A stretch of DNA of 64,000 nt from Lineus longissimus (lineage: Eukaryota > Nemertea > Pilidiophora > Heteronemertea > Lineidae), in assembly GCF_910592395.1 (NCBI RefSeq), contig NC_088323.1, positions 14,433,501 to 14,497,500 on the forward strand, in the 5' to 3' direction. A program made the translations under genes and the position numbers. Below are positions 10,447 to 18,687 of this stretch, piece after piece. The notes beneath the pieces are model-generated. The model had not been told where the DNA came from and did no database searches. It was given only the letters and a program-made list of their open reading frames with translations. Numbering within the stretch: the stretch's first letter is position 1; each line of letters opens with the position of its first letter.

Positions 10447-11620
10447 CAGAGTCTTTCAAATAAAGAGTCAGGTCACGGCAAGTTTCCTTTGATCCCACAG
10501 CTCTCTCGGGCAATTAACTGAAAGTCATGATGAAGCCCATTTTACTCCGCACATGCAGTATACATAATATTTCTCGGATAACAAATACATACAATATATA
10601 ATTTTTTGGACTTATATCGATGTGAACGTTCAAACAATTTATGCAGACACGTTAGTTAATTTTTATAGGCAGCTAATTGCCAAATAAAACAATAGTCAAA
10701 CCGAAATTAAGCTGCATGCATGCACCCACTGATCGGTTTGCAATATGTTATAAAAAGTCCATAATTGGGTTGTAATCAATGGCAAACTTGTGGCAGGCAC
10801 ATTATGAAAAGACTCAGAATGTACACATCATGTTTGTAAGGTTCAAACCAAATGGCGTGTTCAACAATATTTGATAGTATTCCTCACGCCACTTTGCGCT
10901 TTAATGCTTGCCAAAACAAGCTCATCGATGGGAAAATGAACCGTTTTCTAATCTTAAAAGGAAAGAAACTGGGCTTTAAAATAGCAGAGACATTGAATTA
11001 GAGAAATGTTGATTAAAAAAATTGATTTCTAAACATGCTAGCGTTTGACCACAAAACTCGAGTCTTTTGCATGTTTTCATACTTTTTTTCAATTTTTACC
11101 TCGAACGCGAAAAAACTCGTTGCAGTTGGTCAAAATTTATAAGATATGAATATCCCACTAGATGACAACAAATGGAACCATATGATACCTTTAGATGGCC
11201 CATTTATCACCGACAACATACCTAACTGCTTATTAACTGCTAATCACAACAATATGTGATGATCCGGTGAAGAAAAACGCATTTCGAAAGTTATTCTCAA
11301 ATCAGTGCCGTCACTACTTCTCAAAACTGTCGAAAAGTAAAAATATGAAACATATCGGTTTTTGTATCAACGTTGTCTTTGACACTATATCTGAATAGCT
11401 GTATAGAAATCAGTGCATTTGAAGCTGGCGTTTGCTCTAAAATGGAGGATTTGACTATGTTCAGCTGATCGAACAATAATTGTTCAAGTTCCAGTTGTGT
11501 GAAATTTGCCTGGGTCAACGCGTGACCCGAGAGAGCTCTGTCCCAACGCGCGTCTTTTGGAACGGACGGTGGTTTGATGTTGAAACCATACGTTCCCTAG
11601 CTGCCTGACAGACAACTCTG
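10447..11620 (-). mobile_element. 1.1 kb hAT-like nonautonomous TIR element, inverted copy
   Basis: Starts CAGAGTCTTTCAAATAAAGA and is the reverse complement of the full copy at 46039-47153 (GTTTCCTTTGATCC, AACCGTTTTCTAATC, CGTTCCCTAGCTGCCTGAC blocks). The other terminus is damaged (CCTGACAGACAACTCTG in place of the full inverted end). It has no coding capacity. The CAGAG terminal bases suggest hAT affinity, but no 8-bp target duplication is seen at this copy. Confidence 0.75.
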
Positions 11621-11634
11621 AAATCTGATCTCTA

Positions 11635-11728
11635 TGTAACAGAGGAAAAACATCAAGGTCCAACCGGGGATTGAACCCGGGACCTCTCACTTATAGGGCC
11701 ATCACTCTACCGACTGAGCTAAAGGAAT
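11635..11728 (-). mobile_element. Inverted 3' part of the miniature LTR carrying a tRNA-like unit
   Basis: TGTAACAGAGGAAAAACATC is the reverse complement of the LTR end at 12320-12333. It continues into the complete tRNA-like unit (B box complement GGATTGAACCC, A box complement CCGACTGAGCTA). It is the first, longest rung of a ladder of inverted tRNA-like units that shorten toward 11926. Confidence 0.85.
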
Positions 11729-11977
11729 CCCCGGGACCTCTCGCTTATAGGGCCATCACTCTACCGACTGAGCTGAAGGAATCCCCGGGACCTCTCGCTT
11801 ATAGGGCCATCACTCTACCGACTGAGCTAAAGGGAATCCTCGCTTATAGGGCCATCACTCTACCGACTGAGCTAAAGGGAATCCTCGCTTATAGGGCCAT
11901 CACTCTACCGACTGAGCTAAAGGATTCCCTTTAGCTCAGTCGGTAGAGTGATGGCCCTATAAGCGAGGATTTTCCCT
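11729..11977. repeat. Shrinking tandem ladder of tRNA-like units ending in a palindrome
   Basis: Inverted units at 11729-11782 and 11783-11837 begin CCCCGGGACCTCTCGC (about 54 bp). Two more, 11838-11882 and 11883-11926, begin CCTCGCTTATAGGGCC (about 45 bp). At 11923-11932 orientation flips and a forward unit (CCCTTTAGCTCAGTCGGTAG) ends at about 11977 with AGCGAGGATTTT. The last inverted and first forward units form a near-perfect palindrome of about 90 bp (11882-11970). The long open frame across this ladder is only the translated repeat. Confidence 0.9.
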
Positions 11978-12064
11978 TTAGCTCAGTCGGTAGAGTGATG
12001 GCCCTATAAGCGAGAGGTCCCGGGTTCAATCCCCGGTTGGACCTTGATGTTTTCCTCTGTTACA

Positions 12065-12081
12065 TTTGGCGCCCAACGTGG
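12065..12081 (+). promoter_or_regulatory. Primer binding site, first internal region
   Basis: TTTGGCGCCCAACGTGG begins right after the LTR. TGGCGCCCAACGTGG is complementary to the 3' 15 nt (with CCA) of tRNA-Lys(CUU), known as the primer of several retroelements. A second copy lies at 12334-12350. Confidence 0.75.
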
Positions 12082-12196
12082 TAAAAAGGTACTAATAATT
12101 TGTTTAGATGCTGGTGTGTCTTTGGATAATGAATTAACCCTTTGTATCACGGAAGAACCCGGTTGTGAGGACACAACTTTCCCAAACGGGGGAGTA

Positions 12197-12333
12197 TGTA
12201 GTGATGGCATCATTCCTACGAGCCCAGGCTAGAGGGAAATTACCTTTAGCTCAGTCGGTAGAGTGATGGCCTTATAAGCGAGAGGTCCCGGGTTCAATCC
12301 CCGGTTGGACCTTGATGTTTTTCCTCTGTTACA
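12197..12333 (+). repeat. Miniature LTR (complete copy, 137 bp)
   Basis: Bounded by TG..CA (TGTAGTG ... CTGTTACA). The tRNA-like unit spans about 12243-12312, followed by TGATGTTTTTCC, a T5 run that could end a pol III transcript inside the LTR. The neighbouring units repeat at 267-268 bp spacing with only a few differences. Confidence 0.8.
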
Positions 12334-12597
12334 TTTGGCGCCCAACGTGGTAAAAAGGTACTAATAGTTTGTTTAGATGCTGGTGTGTCTTTGGATAATG
12401 AATTAACCCTTTGTATCACGGAAGAACCCGGTTGTGAGGACACAACTTTCCCAAACGGGGGAGTATGTAGTGGTGGCATCATTCCTACTAGCCCAGTCTA
12501 GAGGGAAATTCCCTTTAGCTCAGTCGGTAGAGTGATGGCCTTATAAGCGAGAGGTCCCGGGTTCAATCCCCGGTGGGACCTTGATGTTTTTCCTCTA

Positions 12598-13367
12598 GAC
12601 TCTAGGTCTATCATCGACACCTACTCTGTGCTCATACACGCAAGAAGCTGAGATATATACTACCGTAACTTTATTAATTGCAACCTACATAACTCTCCTT
12701 TTACTCCAAGATTGAAGAGTGTTAATTGGTGCTGCAGGCTCGGAAACACAATGTTATTATGATTATTTGGGTTCAAGAAGTTTGTATAAGACCGGAAAAA
12801 GGGTCCCTGGACGGTAGCTACTCGACTCAGACCAAAGTACCGCTGACAAATATGATATTACATGTATATGAATATCGCACGTAGTCATGGTTGTGCGATA
12901 TTCATATAACATTATATTAACGTAGTGATTTGGTATGATAGAATATTGTAGTAACTGTTGTGCCCGGGGTTTGGTATAGAAGAAAACTGATGCCGTTTCA
13001 TAGTTGAATATTTTTATTTGAAACCTGTAAAAAATATATGACATTTAGCACCGAATATAAATCATGAGTGATCAAGAGAAACAGAACTAATGCAACTACT
13101 ATAAATCGTGTTAATTACAAAAAGCAAATAATTTACATGTTAAAATGAGCAATTATAATCCTAAATTCAAACGATAATCGTTAAGCTAATTAACAGTTAC
13201 GTTGACATCAGGCTAACAGTCTGCAATAAGATAATTGAATTGAACACCAAACCGGGACGATTAACTAAAACATAATAAAGGGTGCAACTTGCTTGCCTAT
13301 CGCTTCGTGACAAAGTGAAAAAAAATTGTTCCACATACGAAAAATCACGAGAGCCTAAAGAATACAA
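12598..13367. other. Mostly featureless; perfect hairpin and small inverted LINE scrap
   Basis: 12866-12880 and 12893-12907 form a perfect 15-bp stem (ATATGAATATCGCAC) with a 12-nt loop. 12774-12796 is an inverted copy of the LINE stretch GTCTTATACAAACTTCTTG at about 13455-13475. The rest shows no gene. Confidence 0.6.
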
Positions 13368-14335
13368 TTGCAAAAGGTGCGAATCAAAGTAGGCGCTAAA
13401 TCTAAACGTGATAAGAAAAAAAGGAGTATTTTTCGCCGATATTGTTTTTTTACGGTCTTATACAAACTTCTTGAAAGACTAATGTTTAACAGACTCAAAC
13501 GTTGGACCAAATATAATAACATTGTGTTTCCGAGCCCGCAGCACCAATTAACACCCGCGTACCAAAAGAAGCGCGGACGCATTTCAACCGCTTTTGTTCT
13601 AGAGGAAACCATCCGACAAAACATGCTCAAAAGTCTACTCCTGTTTCCTTGACACAGTTAAAGCTTTTGACACCATGCGTGGCACAATGGCATATTCTAC
13701 AATCTCTTCAATTTGGAGTAAAAGGACGAATCTTGTGGCCAACGAGAGCTTGCTATGACAGTGCTCAAAGTTGTACTGGTAGGCAATAATATAATGTCCC
13801 CTATAATGTCCCCCTGGTTTCCTCTACACCAGTCGGTCCGACAGGGTAAAGTTTTGCCAATCTGGTTGTATCTCCCGTCATAGATGAGTTGATTGATAAC
13901 CAGAGCTCGGTTCTTCATAGCTCCGCAATCTGCAAACAGTGGCAGTAGCGGTCGCTAAACTAACCAGGCATTGAACAACCTGGCCCTGGACGCTTTAGGT
14001 GTCAGGGCCAAAATAGGAGAGGAAAGTGGAGGCATGATTACAATGGTGATAAATGCCTGGTTACTGTTTTCGGAGTAACGCCAAAACTCGGGGCTCTGAT
14101 CAAGCCGAATCAGAAGTGGATACTTTGGGATTTAATAGTGGAGTTTCGAGTTTCAAGTTGGGACATTCTATCGGACAGCGAAATCATGGTACTTGGAAGA
14201 GTCCATAGATTCTGCATAAAAAGAATGCAAAGCTTTCCCCGCCATACACGAACTGGGATTACACAAGTCATGATTGGTTCGAATAGCTTTATAGACAAGA
14301 GGCGCCTACTAGCCTATTTATTCCTGCGCCAACTA
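13368..14335 (+). mobile_element. LINE remnant (RT domain to C-terminus, broken)
   Basis: Fragments in several frames read FTVLYKLLERLMFNRLKRWT, RISTAFVLEETIRQNM, the RT motif SVRQGKV(L), then near the end FCIKRMQSFPRHTRTGITQV and MIGSNS. All are typical of one invertebrate LINE family; the 32.5-33.2 kb remnant carries the same FVLQETTRHNIERRSK block. Stops and frameshifts occur throughout. The stretch after 14335 passes into a family-2 gene fragment. Confidence 0.7.
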
Positions 14336-14341
14336 GTGGCC

Positions 14342-14583
14342 ATGGGGAGGATTCCTCGTCCGCACTCCCATGGAGGGTATTTAAAGATACATGTAACTTT
14401 ACATCACTATATGAGCGTTGTATGAACGGTGACAAATGTATATTAGGCTTCCTTCAGCTGATAAAAGAGACTCTGGGACGCTATAATCTATCCGATTATT
14501 TAGCTGTAGCGGTTGATGATCCCGAACTCTTCCCTGCCAAAGTCCTATGTGTGCTGACCAGGGGCTTAGCTCGAAAATGCTGA
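14342..14583 (+). pseudogene. Uncharacterised family 2, N-terminal fragment
   Basis: Reads LIKETLGRYNLSDYLAVA then DDPELFPAKVLCVLTRGLA, stop. The copy at 48541-48850 gives ETQARYNLSEYLAVVAGYD then PERFLVKVLRKTV. The upstream part (CCTCGTCCGCACTCCCATG) is also shared. No known domain is recognised. Confidence 0.6.
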
Positions 14584-14639
14584 ACAACCATTCTTTCATA
14601 TAATGTTCACTTATTATCTGCCCATTTAGGTTAATTCAG

Positions 14640-15480
14640 ATTGACTGCAAAATACAAATTTAAGCAACCATGAGTGATAGAAAACTCATTATACAATAAG
14701 ATTTTTACAATTAGTTCAACAACTCAAATAAAGAGGGCGCTGTGAACGTCATGTTTTTTCCAGCAGTGGTCTGTCAATGGCAAAACACGGCAACCAAATA
14801 TGCCAGCATCACCAGGCCTGCTACACTAAGCTTGGGAATGAAACCCAAGTCAATCGCATGCACAACAATAGAAGCCTAGTTCACTATCAATACTGTCAAC
14901 ACACAAAGCAACCATTGTAGCTGGAAGATGACACATATACGCCCACTTGTCTTGCACAACACATACAACTTGAAACACCAATAAAACATTGTAGTCATCA
15001 AACTAAGACCAAGCATAAGATAAGGAAAACTCCAGAATAGCATTGAATGTGTTGTTAACTTCATGAAAAACTTAATGCTTCATAGCCAAATTATTGCTTA
15101 ACAGACCCATTCATATAACTAGTTGTGCGAGACTACTCACAAATACTTGTGACCATCTTTAAGACAATGGCTGAATCTTCAACCCTCAGTTTAACTCGAT
15201 AAGGCGCTCAAAACTAAACTAGAAGTTTTTCAAATATCACCTAATGGAACTTCAGTCCGCCTATTCAATCTTCATGGCCTGGCACTTAACATTATTTACT
15301 ACAAGCTTTATCACCCTTTCTCAGTAGAAATCGACACAAGGTACGAGCTCTGATGCTCTTTGATGCTTGACGCAGACTCTTATGGGACCAACGACCTGTG
15401 TCTCACCTTGATTCTAAAGATAAACTTGACCTAAAGACAGTGACCCGGGTGCATATGAATATGTTTGTAAATAAAACTTA
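14640..15480. other. No recognised gene
   Basis: AT-rich, with no ORF of note on either strand and no visible repeats. Confidence 0.4.
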
Positions 15481-15490
15481 GAGTAGAGTT

Positions 15491-15979
15491 TTGGCCGTAA
15501 CACTATCGAAAACAGTCGTCAACCGCTCCGTTGACAATACAGAATATATGAAATTCTTGGAGAATTGTGCAGATAATGTCTCCTTGCAACGCATTCTACA
15601 TGTTGAAAAATCATTCGACTTTCCGTCCTTTCTTTGGACTGCGGCATTAGCCGACGCAACACACATAAACAAATATGCTGACATTCCTAGGCCGAATACG
15701 CTGATAATTGCTGTTCAAGCAATCAAATGAAAGAAATTCAGCCAAACCTTACTGACCAAGCGGTACACCTGTTTTGTGGCTGCTCAGGCTATTTTGCTAG
15801 AGAACCGGCATGAATTCTGGGACACCGTTGTCAACGCGTTCCCAGTCGAACTTTGCGCCACACTGTGGAACATGGAAGATAGCCAGCTCACCGAGGCAAT
15901 GCTCGGGAAACAGCTGGAGGTGGACTTCGACATCAGTAGTTTATTCCTGAAGTCGGCAATTGAATGCTGGGTCAACTAA
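15491..15979 (+). pseudogene. Uncharacterised family 2, middle and C-terminal part
   Basis: The first open piece (15491-15730) reads KTVVNRSVDNTEYMKFLEN, then DNVSLQRILHVEKSFDFPSF and DATHINKYADI. After a stop, the second piece (15776-15979) reads AILLENRHEFWDTVVNAFPV, ELCATLWNMEDSQLTEAMLG and ends LFLKSAIECWVN. The same two halves occur at 48721-48916 and 52593-52822, separated there by a LINE. The predicted protein is soluble and helical, without a domain I know. One stop (or an unrecognised intron) separates the halves. It is useful as the unoccupied paralog for the LINE insertion. Confidence 0.6.
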
Positions 15980-16511
15980 CTTTTGACAAAGGCCAGTTCC
16001 TGAACTCTATCTATCACTCGTCAGAGTGACTACATGCATGCACTGCACACTGTAGACCTATATTGATCATTTCCCTGTTGTGTGTGTGGGCGTGCATGCG
16101 TGAGCGTATGTGTTGTTTTGTTTTTGGTTGTTTGTTTCTTTATGGTTATTTTGTATATTGCACCTGACTGTTAGTTAATAATCTTTCGTAATCTGTAACC
16201 TCACATGTATTTTGTTAGGTGGAATCAAACTATATACCCTAAAGTCCTGCGAGAGAGAACGAATATTGCTGACATGTCCTTATTTAATAACTTGGGCTCG
16301 TGGTCATTCTTGCATGGATCACCCCTGCATAATGCCTCCCTAGTTCAATTAGCTAGCAAAATTGGGCTGGGTGTAACAATGGGGGCATTGACTTGGATTT
16401 GGCAACCACTGTAAAGGAAGAGCACCATGTTCTCTCTCACGGGATATTAGGGTATATCTATTTATTGTATTTCGATATTTGGTTATCGACAGTATGATTG
16501 TCTTGTTTCAG

Positions 16512-16610
16512 GACGGCTTGACTGCGCTAATGCTCGCCTCCCTAAACGGTCACCTTGATGTCGTAGATGCTCTATTGAAAGGCGACGTAGAGGTTGACAA
16601 AGAGCAAAAG
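16512..16610 (+). CDS. Intact ankyrin-repeat exon (33 codons)
   Basis: Acceptor CTTGTTTCAG, exon of exactly 99 nt in phase 0, donor AAG|GTAACACACC. It encodes DGLTALMLASLNGHLDVVDA then LLKGDVEVDKEQK, a canonical ankyrin repeat (LT.LMLAS.NGHLDVV..LL). Broken versions of the same exon with the same intron flanks lie at 6461, 6725, 17216 and 34891. It is the best preserved unit of a tandem or dispersed exon duplication; whether it belongs to an expressed gene cannot be told. Confidence 0.75.
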
Positions 16611-16737
16611 GTAACACACCAAAAATTCCATTCATCTTAACTTACCTTTCTAAATCATAGGATAACAAAGCTCTGTATATTATTGTTGAATGAGATAACT
16701 AGTTTGAATCGCTCGAAATCATCTGCATCTCAGGGAC

Positions 16738-17212
16738 CGTATTCATGAAGCCTTCTTAATAGAGCTTAGTAAGCATTTACGTATTACTAGGTGGTTCTTA
16801 GCGAGTTGCGTCATATTCACGAAGCACTCGTAACTACAATCGATTTCGTAAGTCGCTACTAGCGCTACGTGTTTTCGACTTCGTAGCGTTTTCTAGAGGT
16901 CCTTCGCGTGAGTTCACGACGTGACGTTTTGATGGTCACCTGCCAATGCATTTCCTTTACGTAAATTTATTTCCTTTTCGTGTGACGGCCAATATGGCAG
17001 TGCAAAACAATACTCTATATTCCGACGTTAGATGGCGCGCCGATCGAATCTGACTTGACACTAGGTGGCAGAAGCTGACGGGTATAAAAAGATAAACAGA
17101 CGTCACGCCCACAAAATGTTCGCGATCGATAAATTTGAACCCGCAATTCGCACACTTTGTGACCAATAACATAAGAAAAAAGATTCAAGTACAAAAGAGT
17201 TTTTACACACAG
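16738..17212. mobile_element. Inserted segment replacing the front of an ankyrin exon copy (tentative)
   Basis: The intron homologous to others (CTTGAAATCATCTACACCTCAG) is interrupted at GGGACCGTATTCATGAAGC, a start reminiscent of several DNA-transposon ends. Homology to the ankyrin exon resumes at about 17213 (GTCGTATATGGTCTATTGG). The matching far end is not identified, so the class is open. Confidence 0.35.
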
Positions 17213-17215
17213 GTC

Positions 17216-17272
17216 GTATATGGTCTATTGGAACGTCACCAAGAGGTTGACAAATAAAATAGCAAAAAAAGG
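17216..17272 (+). pseudogene. 3' half of a degenerate ankyrin exon
   Basis: Matches the exon end GTAGATGCTCTATTGAAAGG...GAGGTTGACAAA with substitutions, followed by the conserved GTAACACACCAAA donor flank. The 5' half is lost. Confidence 0.65.
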
Positions 17273-17689
17273 TAACACACCAAACGTCCCATTCATCCTA
17301 ACTTAGCGCTCTAAAATCGTAAGATAATAAAGCGATGTATGTTATTGTTGAATGGGATAACTAGTTTGAATCTCTTGCGATCATCTACAGTTACAGATAT
17401 AAGGTCACAATTGATAATGTCCATTAAATCTTGGTAACAAGCTACGACTTGTTATCCAAAGTTTAACATTGTAGATATTTCCTGATCAGTAGAATATAAT
17501 GATAATTGTGGCCATTAATAAGTTAAACACCGTGTTTGTGTTTTTCGATCATTCACATGAGGTTTATAGCTCACACATTTTTACGTGGCGTTACAGCAAT
17601 GCAAAAACATGAAAAAGCAAGCTGCATGTAATCACGAAAAACTATCGTACAATGCTATCGTGACTTCTGCTCAAAATCATCAAAAACCG

Positions 17690-18533
17690 ACGCCGTTAAC
17701 GACAGTCTGCAGACTCAACTTTACGAGTTACAACACGAGAACATCGTCCTTAAGTCTGAGTTAGAAAAAAAGAATAAATATATATGTGAAATAAAGGGAA
17801 AAGAAAACCGAAAAGTTTAGAAAACGGTGTAATAAGCATAAGTCACTAACGCGACACTAATTCAAACTTGCATTTAAACGCAATCAAGGACATTCAGATG
17901 TCTTGAAACTTCGTCATGATCTGAAGCAACTGAAAGCAGACGTCAGTGCGATCGAGATGCCAGAGACGAGCAGGGATTTAAATGACATTCGGAAAAATAC
18001 GAAAAAGGCCGATGATGAAAGTGATGTCCAGCCAAAGCTCTCCGGCATCCATAGGACCATGGTTGATGAGGCTAATTCGTCTAACAAAAGGAAAACACCC
18101 AACGCGTCTGAAAACTCGAAGGATACGAACAAGGGCTCCAATGCAAATCAGAGGGGAAATCAACTAACGTATTCGATTACTCACCGACCAGCTAAACTTG
18201 ATAATATAACTGATCGTGCGTCATGGCGGAATTCCTCGGATGCCGCAGATCGACCTGTTGCTGCTACACACCTGCTGCTGCAGGAAACGTCGTCATCATC
18301 TTCGTCATTGAAGTCTATCGGAAGACTAGAAATGGATACATCTGCCACCCGACCGATACCCCGCCAGGCGAGACTGATTCCTCACCCCCTCCACGCATTG
18401 AAACTGTCCTTGCAAGCAACCAGTGCATGGTAAGAACCAGGGACTGTAGTATGAGTGACAAGCTAAGGCAGGTCAACCCGTCAGAATTTCGCGGTTTTGT
18501 GCGCAATTGTATATCTCAAGGATCACAGTTTTA
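17690..18533 (+). pseudogene. Coiled-coil and serine-rich module, paralog copy 2
   Basis: 17695-17820 reads LQTQLYELQHENIVLKSELE then KKNKYICEIKGKENRKV, a coiled coil ending at a stop. The open frame 17903-18433 continues LRHDLKQLKADVSAIEMPET, then a charged disordered stretch, RPVAATHLLLQETSSSSS and RLEMDTSAT. The overlapping frame to 18534 ends with the CMVRTRDCSMSDKLRQ block shared with 21838-21942. The intact ankyrin exon lies 1.2 kb upstream, so ankyrin plus coil plus serine-rich tail may once have been one protein. Stops between the coil and the rest make this copy a probable pseudogene unless unseen splicing removes them. Confidence 0.55.
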
Positions 18534-18687
18534 ACATAATGTCCAGTCACTTTCACCGCTGCCACCCTGTTTAGTGGAGTGTCCACGACTATGAAGATGA
18601 GAAATCAAGAGATAAACACAGATGTTAACTACAGGCTTTAATGCACAGAAGCCGTCTTACAAGAAGGATGAAACATGATCATATAAT

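Larger units (their letters stand above)
11978..12597 (+). mobile_element. Tandem TRIM-like LTR element with a tRNA-like sequence in the LTR
   Basis: Structure read directly: partial LTR to 12064; internal 12065-12196 (132 bp); full LTR 12197-12333 (137 bp); internal 12334-12465 (132 bp); LTR 12466-12597, lacking its last bases. The full LTR starts TGTAGTG and ends TTACA. Directly after each of the two complete LTR ends comes TTTGGCGCCCAACGTGG, whose TGG-initial part is complementary to the 3' end of tRNA-Lys(CUU), a known retroelement primer site. Before each LTR start is a purine run, AAACGGGGGAGTA, like a polypurine tract. The internal region is too short to code, fitting a terminal-repeat retrotransposon in miniature. 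Each LTR contains A box TAGCTCAGTCGG and B box GGTTCAATCC. Confidence 0.8.

Noticed and set aside
10447-11620. LTR of the BEL/Pao element
   Set aside because: At first this repeat looked like a BEL LTR because it abuts the gag end at 30544, but its full copy (46039-47153) ends in an inverted repeat, not TG..CA direct ends, and it interrupts BEL sequence.
11671-11934. 87-codon ORF with repeated AYRAITLPTELK peptide
   Set aside because: It is the translation of the inverted tRNA-like ladder; its period follows the DNA repeat and it has no start context.
11976-12048. Functional tRNA genes (the A and B boxes look like tRNA)
   Set aside because: The 5' and 3' acceptor strands do not pair, the anticodon arm pairs poorly and U33 appears to be C. 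The sequence lies within an LTR-like repeat, so it is tRNA-like rather than a tRNA gene.
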